Below, one piece after another: positions 7,914 through 16,974 of a DNA stretch of 64,000 nt. The translations under genes and the position numbers were made by a program. The stretch's first letter is position 1. Each line of letters starts with the position of its first letter. The notes beneath the pieces are model-generated. The model was not told the origin of the DNA, searched no databases, and was given only the letters and a program-made list of their open reading frames with translations. Origin of the DNA: Mariniphaga sp041684965 (lineage in GTDB: Bacteria > Bacteroidota > Bacteroidia > Bacteroidales > Prolixibacteraceae); assembly GCA_041684965.1 (NCBI GenBank), contig JAWLGR010000019.1, positions 1-64,000 of the forward strand, written 5' to 3'.

Positions 7914-8642
7914 TTAGTTTTGTTTTCCTTCAATTTCTTTAATCAATTCTCTGTTGACTGTTAAAATCCTGTTTGATTTATTTAATTGAAAATGATTGTC
8001 ATATATATAAATCATGTCTTTAATTCCAAAGTCACCATAAACTACATACAGTGATTGGATACAATGGCTGTATTCATTTTCTGATTCAGTGTTTTCTGAT
8101 TTTACAACCTTATCATATATTCCCAATGTTCCACAATCCCATAAATATTCAACCAATTCCTTTACCTTAACTGTTGACAAATCACTATTGTATACGCCAA
8201 CTGTATCTATTTCTGTAAATTTATCATGAAGAGGAATGAAATAATCAGTACGATGAACTCTTGAAAGCAAGGTGTTATTAGCATGTTCAGTATTCACTCT
8301 TACAAACTCATAATATTTGTCTGTCTCATTTTCCTCTGTTATTTCTCTGTCGACTGAACTGTACTCATTAGAAAGATCAGACCACGTTTTTGCCTGTTCC
8401 TTATCGTTCGTATTCAGTTCAATCCATATACTTTCTCTCTCATTAACCGGTTTTATACTTACTGTATTTTCATAATACACAGGAACTGCTATACTGTTTT
8501 CACTGTAAAAGCCTTCCGGATACTGGTAATTCTTATCGTATGCAAGGTTTAAAAACCGGGCATCAGCAGGGTGGAAATTATCATCGTCATCACATGAGAT
8601 GAAAAATAATATTCCAATAAAAACTAACAGAAACTTTCTCAT
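7914..8642 (-). CDS. Hypothetical lipoprotein with acidic post-cysteine motif
   Basis: About 242 residues. The N-terminus is a lipoprotein signal peptide (MRKFLLVFIGILFFISC), with the acylated cysteine at about residue 17. Four aspartates follow directly. An acidic stretch just after the cysteine resembles the lipoprotein export signal that sends Bacteroidota lipoproteins to the cell surface. The body is soluble and rich in Asp, Glu, Asn and Tyr; I do not recognise a family. ATG 8642 is preferred to 8669 because it puts the lipobox at normal distance. It is monocistronic. Confidence 0.7.
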   Translation of the reverse strand: MRKFLLVFIGILFFISCDDDDNFHPADARFLNLAYDKNYQYPEGFYSENSIAVPVYYENTVSIKPVNERESIWIELNTNDKEQAKTWSDLSNEYSSVDREITEENETDKYYEFVRVNTEHANNTLLSRVHRTDYFIPLHDKFTEIDTVGVYNSDLSTVKVKELVEYLWDCGTLGIYDKVVKSENTESENEYSHCIQSLYVVYGDFGIKDMIYIYDNHFQLNKSNRILTVNRELIKEIEGKQN

Positions 8643-8929
8643 GACATTTTCTTTTATAGATGTTCGCATGGCTACTAAGGTTGCGTCACACCTGGACCTA
8701 ACGGTTTGGGTTTGAATTTAGCTACAAGATTTAACACCTGATTGGATTAGAACATACATTCGTACCCGGAAATAAACACACACCGGGAGCTGTTACAGCA
8801 TCAAATCCTCCCGGGATGCGGTCCACTCTGCCGTTACCAGTCATCAGTCACCGGCAAAAAACCCTGACAGATTGCATCATTCAAGGCTTTTAGCCGGGCA
8901 TATCACTATAGCATAAAGTTTAGCTCCTG

Positions 8930-9127
8930 TTACGTTTGAACCTTATATTCCCAGTATACCCCGCTAATATCTGTAATTCTGATGGTATAATTACTGTTTT
9001 TGAAAATTTCCAGTTCGGGGTGTATTAAAGTTATTTTTGCTTTTGCTCCCAATGGCACTATCAGACTGTGTTTCCCTGGAAAATCTTTTGCTGTAGATGG
9101 TTCCCTGGGTAATCGGCATTGAATATC
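8930..9127 (-). pseudogene. Coding-like fragment without a start codon
   Basis: One leftward frame reads about 65 sense codons between stops, with protein-like composition (HSLIVPLGAKAKITLIHPELE, then YTIRITDISGVYWEYKVQ), but has no ATG, GTG or TTG at a sensible position. It starts directly downstream of the hydrolase stop at 9136. It may be the 3' end of a deleted gene. The family is not recognised, and a chance frame cannot be excluded. Confidence 0.3.
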
Positions 9128-9135
9128 TTACAATA

Positions 9136-10152
9136 TCAGGGTCTCTGTTTTCTGTTCAGTGATTCGATAAAATTTCGCAATTCCCCGAAGAATTTATCAG
9201 GTTGATCGGCAAACAGATTATGCCCGGCTCTTTCAATTAAAACCATTTCGGCATTCGGGTGATTGCTGTTGAGGACTTCCCGTTTTTTTTCATTCCAGGT
9301 AAGATCCCACTTTCCTTCGAAGATGATTGCCGGAACAGGAAAATCGTTAAAGGCACCTTCAAGATCGAGAGAGCGCATACTTTCGATTATTCCATTCCTG
9401 AGTTTATTGTCGTGTATCCATTCGTACCTCGCCAATTCTGCGATGCGCTCTTTAGAAGGGTGGTAAAAGAACTGCCGTTTCCAGTCGCCATTCAAATACC
9501 TGTTGAAAATTATTTGTTCACGGGTAAGGTCCGGCATCTGATTTATTTCCTGCATCCGCAGTTGTTCTTCACTGCTAATAAAATCATACTGCCGGTCAGG
9601 CCCAAGCTCGATTTGCGAACTGACAGCCGATGAAATAAGAACAAGCCCTGCCATGCTTTCCCGATATTTTGTGCCGTATAATTGCGCCAGCAATCCGCCG
9701 TATGAATATCCCACAACAACCCATTGGTCGATGTTGAGCGCAATCCTGAGTTTGTCGAGATCGTCCGCTGCTTGTTGTATCGAGTATCCCTCCCCTGGTT
9801 CATAGTCCGATAGGCCACAACCCCGCTGGTCATAATAAATTACCTGTGCAAAAGCGGAAGCGTGTGAAAAATGCGGATGAAAGTAATGATGAGTTCCACC
9901 CGGCCCGCCATGCAGCAAAACTATCGGCATTCCTTCTCCTTCCATTTCCACATACAGCCTGGCATCACCGATATTGATGCGTTTACCAACAAATCCCAAA
10001 CGTTCACACCATCTCGGCAATTCAGGCACATCGTAGAATATTTCATCGTATATCGTTACCACTTCATCGAGAACAGTTTCCTCTTGTGATTTCTCATGAG
10101 TACATGCCATGAAATAGAATATCAAAAGCATTAAGGATAAGGTAGTTTTCAT
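9136..10152 (-). CDS. Alpha/beta-hydrolase lipoprotein, prolyl-aminopeptidase-like
   Basis: 338 residues. A lipoprotein signal (MKTTLSLMLLIFYFMAC, cysteine 17) places it in the cell envelope. The S33-type hydrolase fold follows: HGGPGG oxyanion region at about 81-86, YYDQRGCGLSD at 106-116, nucleophile elbow GYSYGG with Ser150, the acid in EGKWDLTW, and the histidine in AGHNLF. HGGPGG plus DQRGCG is typical of proline iminopeptidases, which remove N-terminal proline, but related members cleave other amides and esters. It is a single gene with no obvious partner. Confidence 0.88.
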   Translation of the reverse strand: MKTTLSLMLLIFYFMACTHEKSQEETVLDEVVTIYDEIFYDVPELPRWCERLGFVGKRINIGDARLYVEMEGEGMPIVLLHGGPGGTHHYFHPHFSHASAFAQVIYYDQRGCGLSDYEPGEGYSIQQAADDLDKLRIALNIDQWVVVGYSYGGLLAQLYGTKYRESMAGLVLISSAVSSQIELGPDRQYDFISSEEQLRMQEINQMPDLTREQIIFNRYLNGDWKRQFFYHPSKERIAELARYEWIHDNKLRNGIIESMRSLDLEGAFNDFPVPAIIFEGKWDLTWNEKKREVLNSNHPNAEMVLIERAGHNLFADQPDKFFGELRNFIESLNRKQRP

Positions 10153-10298
10153 TTATATAGAATTTAGATATTCATTCAAATCCGTTGCAGAACAATACTA
10201 AAATGTTTTAAACCGCATTTAGGAATCAGCGGCTCAAATTTATACAGACTCTGCATAAAAATTGAATTACCAGCTTCACCATGCTTACACAGAAATTA

Positions 10299-11324
10299 TT
10301 ATTCAATTTTTAATTTGAAAACTTTATCGTATCCCAGGGAATAAATAATGTTCTCCTTTGCGTATAAGCATCGCTCATTAAATTCGTTTTCATCATATTC
10401 TGTGAGTGTCCAGGTCTGCCCTCCGTCATTTGTTTGTTTTATAACATGCTTAAAAGGAGTAGGCGCAAATCCTCCACCATCAGATGCATATCTTTTACTT
10501 ATTGTTACTCCTGAATTTTCATTAACAAAATGAATGAAGTTTATGGAATTTTTTAATGAATCAATCACATTCCAGGAATTTCCGCCATCTGTTGTTTTTA
10601 ATAATTTATTTGAGCCACTGGCAAAGCCTGATTCTTCGTTAATAAAGAAAAATTGAGAGGTGTTTTTATTATCTCCAATAATAACATCTTTCCAGGATTC
10701 CCCTCTGTCTTCTGTTTTATAAAATCCTCCCATTAAATCGAGAGCATAACCTACATTTTGATTTAGAAACAGAATTTTTGACAGGTTATTTTTACCAACA
10801 GTAATTGACTGCCAGGTTATACCACCATTCGAAGTTTTGATACATAATCCAAGACCTACAGCAACACCATTGTTTTCGTTAAAAAAGTATGCAGAATTTA
10901 ATCTCGACCATTTATATGGAATATTTTGTTTTTGCCATGACTCTCCCCCGTCTGAAGTTTTATATGCAATACTACCAAATGGTTCGCAGGGTGAAGGGCT
11001 GCAACCTGACTTCCCTCCAAATACATAACCAACATCTTTATTTAAAAAGCAGGATGTTCTTAGCGGAACAGGAGATAAAATTTCCAACTTTTTCCATTTG
11101 ATGCCTCCATTTGATGTTTTAAAAACTTCACCTTCCTGGGTAGTTGCATATCCAATCTCTTCATTTAGAAAAAATAGTGAAATACAATTCCTGTTAATAT
11201 TCGAGCTATATACTTCATATTTCATTTCCCCCAGGTATTCAGCCGGGAAATTTTCTTCTACACAGGAAGATATAAAAACAATGGCAGCTAAAATAAATGG
11301 TAAAACCCGATTAATATATTTCAT
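10299..11324 (-). CDS. Lipoprotein with YCF48/BNR-like Asp-box repeats
   Basis: 341 residues. Lipobox at FISSC (cysteine 21). The mature part consists of about six repeated blades carrying Asp-box motifs of the form T-[SN]-[DN]-G-G-x-x-W: SNGGIKWKK, SDGGESWQK, SNGGITWQS, EDRGESWKD, TDGGNSWNV and NDGGQTWTL. Between them come GYAT/GVAVG-type strands, as in YCF48/sortilin-like beta-propellers. YCF48 helps photosystem II assembly in cyanobacteria, but in Bacteroidota such propellers are surface or secreted proteins of mostly unknown role. The gene is monocistronic. Confidence 0.85.
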   Translation of the reverse strand: MKYINRVLPFILAAIVFISSCVEENFPAEYLGEMKYEVYSSNINRNCISLFFLNEEIGYATTQEGEVFKTSNGGIKWKKLEILSPVPLRTSCFLNKDVGYVFGGKSGCSPSPCEPFGSIAYKTSDGGESWQKQNIPYKWSRLNSAYFFNENNGVAVGLGLCIKTSNGGITWQSITVGKNNLSKILFLNQNVGYALDLMGGFYKTEDRGESWKDVIIGDNKNTSQFFFINEESGFASGSNKLLKTTDGGNSWNVIDSLKNSINFIHFVNENSGVTISKRYASDGGGFAPTPFKHVIKQTNDGGQTWTLTEYDENEFNERCLYAKENIIYSLGYDKVFKLKIE

Positions 11325-11466
11325 AGCTTCGATTCCTTTAAAATCACAGATATCATTTTACTCATTTTAGTTGCGTGATTTAATTTGCGTGGCGGATTTC
11401 GAATCACATTTCCTCCATGACTAAACTGTGAAACGGGAATCCGCGTTTGAACTACGCGATGGCGCT

Positions 11467-11931
11467 TCAAAATAGCAGCCAGGCCGATAATAATCCGAAC
11501 AATAGACTATATAAAATTGCTTCAAACTGAATTGTCCAAAACACTCTTTTCGCAACAAATTCTTTTTTCAGATATACTATTCCTTCAATGGTGTTGGAAA
11601 ATGGAATTGCACTCGCAAAATCTGCATATACAAACATTAAAGAAGCCATAAAAACAAATTGTATTACAAAGGATAACTCACCTAAATATGGCAGTATCGG
11701 ATATAAAACCATGGACATAATTATACCTCTCACAAATTGTGATGGGATTAATAATTTGGCGATTCGCATGCTTTCTTTTTTATTATCCATATCTCTGAAG
11801 AAGGATTTGTACAAACGGTTTTTACCTGAATACATCTTCTGTGCCAATTGAAAATCTATAACTCCTGCAATTATGTAACACACAATATGAATCACAAAAA
11901 ACAAAAGACTGAATTTAACGTAAGTAATCAT
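11467..11931 (-). CDS. Four-helix integral membrane protein, hypothetical
   Basis: 154 residues with four likely transmembrane segments: about 7-28 (SLLFFVIHIVCYIIAGV), 66-84, 86-103 and 136-153. The loop between helices 1 and 2 is basic and probably cytoplasmic. I recognise no family. It sits between a lipoprotein and a hydrolase in the same direction, with gaps over 130 bp, so an operon is uncertain. Confidence 0.65.
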   Translation of the reverse strand: MITYVKFSLLFFVIHIVCYIIAGVIDFQLAQKMYSGKNRLYKSFFRDMDNKKESMRIAKLLIPSQFVRGIIMSMVLYPILPYLGELSFVIQFVFMASLMFVYADFASAIPFSNTIEGIVYLKKEFVAKRVFWTIQFEAILYSLLFGLLSAWLLF

Positions 11932-12063
11932 TGTTGCCTCCTATTAGTTTTTATTTTTATATAAATAGTTTCAGTCTGTACCAAAGACAACGGCATCGTC
12001 CAACATATTTTCTCCATCATATTTACCAGGTATTTTTCACAATAAAATTTACCGGAAATTAAA

Positions 12064-12867
12064 TTAACTTATTTTTCTATGTTCTCCCAAAAAATCAATC
12101 ACAGCCTTATTAAACTCTTCAGGATTATCCTGATTTGCAATATGGTTTGCACTTTGTATTTCAACGCAATTGCTTCCAGTTTCCTTTCTATGCCATTTTT
12201 TTGCAGCGATTCGTATAAAAAACAAATCCCTTTTCCCGTATGTTATTAAAAGTGGAACTTTCTCTGGTTCAGGAGACTTGTCAATCAAGTCATAAACCAT
12301 GTCTTTAGTAATTTCCAGTGCAAGTTTTTTACCTATTCTACTCATAGTTTCTGACAAATATTTTTGCACATCCTTTTTTACAGCTCTGTGTTTTCCAAAA
12401 GACTTATAAAAAGTATTTGATGGTATCAGATTAAGAATAAATATCATAAAAGGAACAAATATTTTTGACCATGAACCCACATGAGATTTTAACTCAATTC
12501 CAGGTACATGAATCGCAGCTATTACTTTTCGGGGATGTTTAATTTGAAAATGCTGAACAATCATACTCCCAAGAGATTGCCCAACAAAAATAGCTTTGTT
12601 TACACCTGTTTCATTCATTAATCCGTTCAAACAATCAGCGGACATTTTTGTAAATCTTTCCTTATGTTTCTTTATTGTAGAACGACCATGGCCAGGCAGG
12701 TCCCACACCAATATGCTATAATCAGATTTCATAGCTTCAATTTGCATATCAAAGGTTTTATGATCCATCCCAACACCATGTATAAAAATGATTATTGGTT
12801 TTCCGTCTGCCAACGTGAAATCATAAAAAATATCACCATATTCACTATTGTAAAATGCGTTTCCCAT
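12064..12867 (-). CDS. Cytoplasmic alpha/beta hydrolase
   Basis: 267 residues, no signal peptide. The fold is complete: FIHGVGMDHKTF around 28-39, VWDLPGHGRS, the nucleophile elbow GQSLGS with Ser98, an acid in TYGKRDLF and the catalytic histidine in SANHIANQDNPEEF. A helical cap with SKIFVPFMIFILNLIPS lies between strands 6 and 7. Such enzymes hydrolyse esters, lactones or C-C bonds; substrate unknown. It is transcribed alone, about 200 bp away from its neighbours. Confidence 0.88.
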   Translation of the reverse strand: MGNAFYNSEYGDIFYDFTLADGKPIIIFIHGVGMDHKTFDMQIEAMKSDYSILVWDLPGHGRSTIKKHKERFTKMSADCLNGLMNETGVNKAIFVGQSLGSMIVQHFQIKHPRKVIAAIHVPGIELKSHVGSWSKIFVPFMIFILNLIPSNTFYKSFGKHRAVKKDVQKYLSETMSRIGKKLALEITKDMVYDLIDKSPEPEKVPLLITYGKRDLFFIRIAAKKWHRKETGSNCVEIQSANHIANQDNPEEFNKAVIDFLGEHRKIS

Positions 12868-13288
12868 ATCAATACTCCTTTATTCGGTCTTTTGTTGAAT
12901 AATTCATCGTCCACGTTCCAATCAATTCAAGGTCGAAATACCTGCCAATTACTAACCCATCTGATTTGTTATCAGTTGTTTTTTCACATGATAATATACA
13001 GAATCCTATTCAAATTAACAATATTATTCTAAGTAGCATAAGTTCCAATATAAATTATTTCTAACTGTACCTTCAATACCCATATGATGAAGGTCATATC
13101 TATTTAGTTGCGTATAGAAAGCATAAATAAGGAAGTATGCATCCATGCTTTTGTCACATTTATGCCATGCAACTGCTGGAAATGCAACTTTATATTGTGG
13201 GCGTCAAAAAATAAGTTAACCATGTAATGCATAGCTGCCAAATGCTTACTTACCCCTAAATTGAATACAAGCTCAGCCCCAATAAAAA
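12868..13288. other. Intergenic stretch, about 420 bp
   Basis: No frame looks coding on either strand. The sequence is AT-rich, with no long inverted or direct repeat that I can see. It should hold the promoter of the hydrolase reading left from 12867. Confidence 0.4.
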
Positions 13289-13323
13289 AATCCGACTGCA
13301 TATCATTAATACACAGCCGGATT
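13289..13323 (-). terminator. Terminator of tRNA-Cys
   Basis: On the minus strand AATCCGGCTG pairs with CAGTCGGATT (one G-U pair) around a 15-nt loop, directly followed by a run of T. It begins 13 nt after the 3' end of the tRNA and fits intrinsic termination of a monocistronic tRNA transcript. Confidence 0.8.
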
Positions 13324-13336
13324 ATTATACTACCTG

Positions 13337-13407
13337 AGGTTCCTGGCGGATTCGAACCGCCGTAGACGGTTTTGCAGACCGTTGCCTAGCCACTCGGCCA
13401 AGGAACC
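13337..13407 (-). tRNA. tRNA-Cys (GCA)
   Basis: A 71-nt cloverleaf reads on the minus strand. The acceptor stem GGTTCC/GGAACC closes perfectly, the anticodon loop is CTGCAAA with GCA, and the T arm is GGCGG-TTCGAAT-CCGCC. The discriminator base is U, as expected for cysteine tRNA. The 3' CCA is not encoded. Confidence 0.95.
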
Positions 13408-13470
13408 GTTTTTTTATTTGGACTGCAAATGTAGAAAAAATTGCAGTTTCTGCAACAACTTCTTTACAAA

Positions 13471-13827
13471 CTATTTTTGACGCGATAACAGGATACTTGC
13501 TTTTTCGACCTGCCCGCCCATGGACGGATTTAATTTTGTTACCTTCACCTTTAGTTTTTCCGCTGAAGGCAATTCACGCAATAGAGACTCCAGTATGCGG
13601 TTTGCCACATGCTCCAGCAAGTACGATGGTATATTCATTTCATGTTTAACAACATCAAAAATCCGTTGGTAATTCAGCGCATCCTCCAGTTTATCTGTTT
13701 TTGCTGCCAACGTACAATCTGTTTCCACTGACACATCCACCACAAATTCGTTTCCTACAATCCTTTCCGCTTCAAAATATCCATGGCAGGCATAGAAATG
13801 CATACCTTCGAGTTCAATAATGCCCAT
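13471..13827 (-). CDS. folB: Dihydroneopterin aldolase
   Basis: About 118 residues, the full FolB length. It converts 7,8-dihydroneopterin to 6-hydroxymethyl-dihydropterin and glycolaldehyde in folate synthesis. Seen motifs: GMHFYACHGYFEAERIVGNEFVVDV near the N-terminus (the HG and E of the pterin pocket), DALNYQRIFDVV (the NY that stacks on the substrate), LLEHVANRI with the conserved Glu, and VTKLNPSMGGQVEKASI with the catalytic-lysine region. ATG 13827 is used; 13839 adds four residues. It diverges from glnS with about 120 bp between the starts. Confidence 0.93.
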   Translation of the reverse strand: MGIIELEGMHFYACHGYFEAERIVGNEFVVDVSVETDCTLAAKTDKLEDALNYQRIFDVVKHEMNIPSYLLEHVANRILESLLRELPSAEKLKVKVTKLNPSMGGQVEKASILLSRQK

Positions 13828-13907
13828 ACTTTTTACCACGAATTTAAGAATAAAGAAAGAAGGGGAAGAAATTACACTTCCAATAATTCATACTGGAATC
13901 CTTTTTT

Positions 13908-13915
13908 TAATTTTG
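13908..13915 (+). promoter_or_regulatory. -7 promoter box of glnS
   Basis: TAATTTTG fits the Bacteroidota -7 consensus TAnnTTTG and lies 33 nt before the glnS start codon. No TTG is found at the -33 position, so the call rests on the -7 box and location. Confidence 0.5.
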
Positions 13916-13947
13916 CAGACACATTATTTGCAGATAAAAAAATAAAT

Positions 13948-15648
13948 ATGACAAACGGCACCGAGAATAAAGAACCCTCAAAGAAGTCGAATTTTATTCA
14001 TGTACAGATAGAACAGGATTTAAAAGAAGGAAAAAACAACGGACGGGTACATACCCGTTTTCCCCCTGAACCAAATGGTTATTTACACATCGGACATGCG
14101 AAGTCTATTTGTCTAAATTTCGGTATTGCCGAAAAGTTTGGTGGCAAGTGCAACCTGCGGTTCGACGATACCAACCCTACCAAAGAAGAAATGGAATACG
14201 TGGAATCCATAATGCAGGATGTCCGCTGGCTGGGGTTCGATTGGGAAGACCGGCTGTTTTATGCCTCCGATTATTTTGAAAAGCTGTATGATTTTGCTGC
14301 TCACCTTATAAAAGCAGGCAAAGCCTATGTAGATGATCAGGATTCAGAAACCATCAGCCAACAAAAAGGTACTCCTACCCGCCCGGGAAAAGAAAGTCCG
14401 TTCAGGGAGCGTACACCGGATGAAAACCTCAATTTGTTTCAGCGCATGGCTGCCGGAGAGTTTGATGAAGGTTCACGTGTGCTGCGTGCAAAAATTGATA
14501 TGGCCTCACCCAACATGCATATGCGCGACCCGATAATATACCGCATAATGAAAGCCCGCCACCACCGCACCGGGGACAAGTGGAAGGTATACCCAATGTA
14601 TGATTTTGCACACGGGCAGTGCGATTACTGGGAAGGAATTACCCATTCGGTATGTACGCTTGAATTTGAGGTGCACCGCCCTTTATACAACTGGTTCATT
14701 GACCAGTTGCAGGAAAATGATTACAGACCTCGCCAGGTTGAATTTGCCCGGCTCAATCTCACCTATACTGTTATGAGCAAGCGTCGCTTGCTTGAACTCG
14801 TAAAGGAGGGTTATGTGAACGGCTGGGATGATCCACGGATGCCTACCATTTCAGGATTACGCCGAAGGGGATATACTCCCGAATCCATCCGCAATTTCTC
14901 AGACCGCATTGGTGTAACAAAAGTAGATGGAATGATTGACGTATCATTACTTGAGTACAGTGTTCGCGACCATTTAAATAAAACAGCGCAGCGGGTTATG
15001 GGAGTATTGAACCCTCTGAAGGTTGTAATCACAAATTATCCCGAAGACCAGGAAGAGGAACACGATGCAATAAACAATCCGGAGGATGCCGGTATGGGTT
15101 CACGAAAAGTTCCTTTCTCACGTGAACTGTATATTGAAAGGGATGATTTCATGGAAGACCCGCCACGGAAGTTCTTTCGTCTGGCTCCTGGTCGTGAGGT
15201 AAGGTTACGCTATGCCTATTTTATTACCTGCAATGATGTAATAAAAGATGAAAATGGAAACATAACGGAACTTCGTTGTACCTATGACCCGGCATCAAAA
15301 GGAGGTAATTCACCTGACGGCAGGAAAGTTAAGGCAACTCTCCACTGGGTTTCAGTAAAACATGCCGTAAAAGCTGAAATCAGACTTTACGACCGGTTGT
15401 TTAATGATGAAGATCCGGCGGGACATAAAAATGTTGATTTTAAAGAATTTTTAAATCCCAATTCATTAAATGTGTTGCCTGCCTGTTTCATTGAACCGTT
15501 TATTTTAAACTCAAAGCCACTCGATAATTTTCAGTTTGAACGGTTGGGTTATTTTAATCTCGATTACGAATCAACTCCGGGTAAACCGGTATTCAACAGA
15601 ACTGTACCACTAAGGGATTCCTGGACTAAAACACAAAATAACAATTGA
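13948..15648 (+). CDS. glnS: Glutaminyl-tRNA synthetase
   Basis: 566 residues. Class I synthetase that charges tRNA-Gln with glutamine in the cytoplasm. The catalytic domain holds FPPEPNGYLHIGHAKS (HIGH at about 47-50) and the KMSKS-equivalent VMSKRRL. The C-terminal anticodon-binding beta-barrels cover about 340-550 and end in YFNLDYEST. LRFDDTNPTKEEMEYVESI and DGWDDPRMPTI-like blocks (WDDPRMPTISGLRRRG) separate GlnRS from GluRS. The frame is open from 13783, but ATG 13948 starts the normal short N-terminus and lies just after the promoter box. Having GlnRS implies that Gln-tRNA need not be made by transamidation. Confidence 0.97.
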   Translation: MTNGTENKEPSKKSNFIHVQIEQDLKEGKNNGRVHTRFPPEPNGYLHIGHAKSICLNFGIAEKFGGKCNLRFDDTNPTKEEMEYVESIMQDVRWLGFDWEDRLFYASDYFEKLYDFAAHLIKAGKAYVDDQDSETISQQKGTPTRPGKESPFRERTPDENLNLFQRMAAGEFDEGSRVLRAKIDMASPNMHMRDPIIYRIMKARHHRTGDKWKVYPMYDFAHGQCDYWEGITHSVCTLEFEVHRPLYNWFIDQLQENDYRPRQVEFARLNLTYTVMSKRRLLELVKEGYVNGWDDPRMPTISGLRRRGYTPESIRNFSDRIGVTKVDGMIDVSLLEYSVRDHLNKTAQRVMGVLNPLKVVITNYPEDQEEEHDAINNPEDAGMGSRKVPFSRELYIERDDFMEDPPRKFFRLAPGREVRLRYAYFITCNDVIKDENGNITELRCTYDPASKGGNSPDGRKVKATLHWVSVKHAVKAEIRLYDRLFNDEDPAGHKNVDFKEFLNPNSLNVLPACFIEPFILNSKPLDNFQFERLGYFNLDYESTPGKPVFNRTVPLRDSWTKTQNNN

Positions 15649-15668
15649 TTCAATCCAATAAAAACCAT

Positions 15669-15694
15669 GCTGCATATTCCCTGGGATATGCAGC
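15669..15694 (+). terminator. Terminator of glnS
   Basis: GCTGCATAT (15669-15677) pairs with ATATGCAGC (15686-15694) around an 8-nt loop, followed by TTTATTTT. It lies 20 nt past the glnS stop. Confidence 0.8.
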
Positions 15695-15800
15695 TTTATT
15701 TTGCAATAAAATCAATTCACCGATTCATTCCATGGTTTAACCGAATGTACAGCCTCCTTGCATTGCCCAATTAGTATATTTGTTACAGGTAAAATTTAGA

Positions 15801-16184
15801 ATGGTGCAACAAAAGGATAATTCACGAATGATATTGGCAATAGTGTTGGTTGCTGCAGGTTTAATAGCGCTTTTTCGCCGGGCACCACAATTACCATTTT
15901 TTTTCAACTTCCATCTGATTCCATTTCATTTACCCTTGGGAAATATGTTTACATACATAGGCAATATACTGTTCTCATGGCAGATGGTATTAATTATTAC
16001 AGGAATCATTTTAATTGCCGGAAAACGTTCAGCTGGTTTGATATTAATTGTTCTGGGTGGCATTTTTATATTGCCTGATATCCTGCATATTTCCTTTTGG
16101 TCCCTTTCTTTTCTCATTCCTGCAGTACTTATTGGAGCAGGCATAGTATTGATTCTAAAGGGTTCTGTAAAAATCAATCAGTAA
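15801..16184 (+). CDS. LiaF-like N-terminal-type four-helix membrane protein
   Basis: About 127 residues with four transmembrane segments (roughly 10-25, 45-70, 75-93 and 99-120). The pattern of glycine-rich helices ending in WQMVLIITGIILIAGKRSAGLILIVLGGIF is shared with the membrane part of LiaF and DUF5668 proteins. It lacks the C-terminal beta domain, which the next gene has, so it looks like a partial paralogue of that gene. ATG 15801 is preferred over a TTG at 15780. It lies 7 nt before the next gene and is surely in the same operon as the two-component pair. Confidence 0.75.
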   Translation: MVQQKDNSRMILAIVLVAAGLIALFRRAPQLPFFFNFHLIPFHLPLGNMFTYIGNILFSWQMVLIITGIILIAGKRSAGLILIVLGGIFILPDILHISFWSLSFLIPAVLIGAGIVLILKGSVKINQ

Positions 16185-16191
16185 AAAAAAA

Positions 16192-16899
16192 ATGAATGAC
16201 GCGAATGTTTCGAACACCAGGGTTTTGTTTGGTTTATTTTTAATAGCAGTAGGAGCTTTTTGGATACTGGTAAAACTTGACCTTATTCCACCGGGATGGA
16301 ACGATGTGCTTGTATCATGGCAAATGTTGTTAATTGGAATTGGGATATTTTCTATAATAGGAGGAAACAAAACAGCAGGTACTATTCTGATTATAATTGG
16401 CGGGTTTTTCCTGGTTGAAAAAATGGTGCCCATACCTCCGGAACTAAGGCAGATTGGCTGGCCACTTCTCATAATCGGAATTGGGTTATCGATGATGCTT
16501 ACCCACGGTCGCAGACACTCTCCTTCCAAAATTAAATTTGAAAATAAGGGAACAGAATTCTTTGATGATTTTGTCATTTTCGGAGGCAGGGAAATCTTAA
16601 TCAATTCAGGAAGTTTCCTGGGAGGTAAGATTACCTCCATTTTTGGAGGTGCAGAGTATGATTTACGACAGACTCATCTTTCTGAAAACGGGGCAACAAT
16701 TGATTGTGTATGTGTGTTTGGCGGATGCAGTTTTAATGTACCACCTGACTGGACCATAAAAAATGAGATTGCAACTGTTTTTGGAGCATTTACCGACAAA
16801 CGTGGGACGTCGGTTCAAGAATTCAGCTACAGCGCTTCGAAAACACTTGTTTTAAAAGGATTCAGCGCTTTCGGAGGGGTGGAAGTTAAAGTTAATTAA
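16192..16899 (+). CDS. LiaF-like membrane protein with C-terminal beta domain
   Basis: 235 residues. Four hydrophobic helices fill about 1-105, including SWQMLLIGIGIFSIIGGNKTAGTILIIIGG, nearly the same design as the gene before it. The C-terminal part (about 118-235) is a beta-rich LiaF-C/'cell-wall-active antibiotics response' type domain, with repeated FGG turns (FVIFGGREI, SIFGGAEYDL, CVFGGCSFNVP, FSAFGGVEVKV). In Firmicutes LiaF represses a LiaRS envelope-stress system. Here a LytS-type kinase and LytTR regulator follow, which suggests an analogous sensing role (inference). Confidence 0.85.
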   Translation: MNDANVSNTRVLFGLFLIAVGAFWILVKLDLIPPGWNDVLVSWQMLLIGIGIFSIIGGNKTAGTILIIIGGFFLVEKMVPIPPELRQIGWPLLIIGIGLSMMLTHGRRHSPSKIKFENKGTEFFDDFVIFGGREILINSGSFLGGKITSIFGGAEYDLRQTHLSENGATIDCVCVFGGCSFNVPPDWTIKNEIATVFGAFTDKRGTSVQEFSYSASKTLVLKGFSAFGGVEVKVN

Positions 16900-16974
16900 G
16901 CCTCTTTCAGATAAGTTAAGTTAAAAGAAGAGCTTTTCAAATAAGATTGTATCAATTTATTTCACAGTATTGCA

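Noticed and set aside
13783..13947. 55-residue N-terminal extension of glnS
   Set aside because: It overlaps the divergent folB start and the -7 box; the conserved protein begins after ATG 13948.
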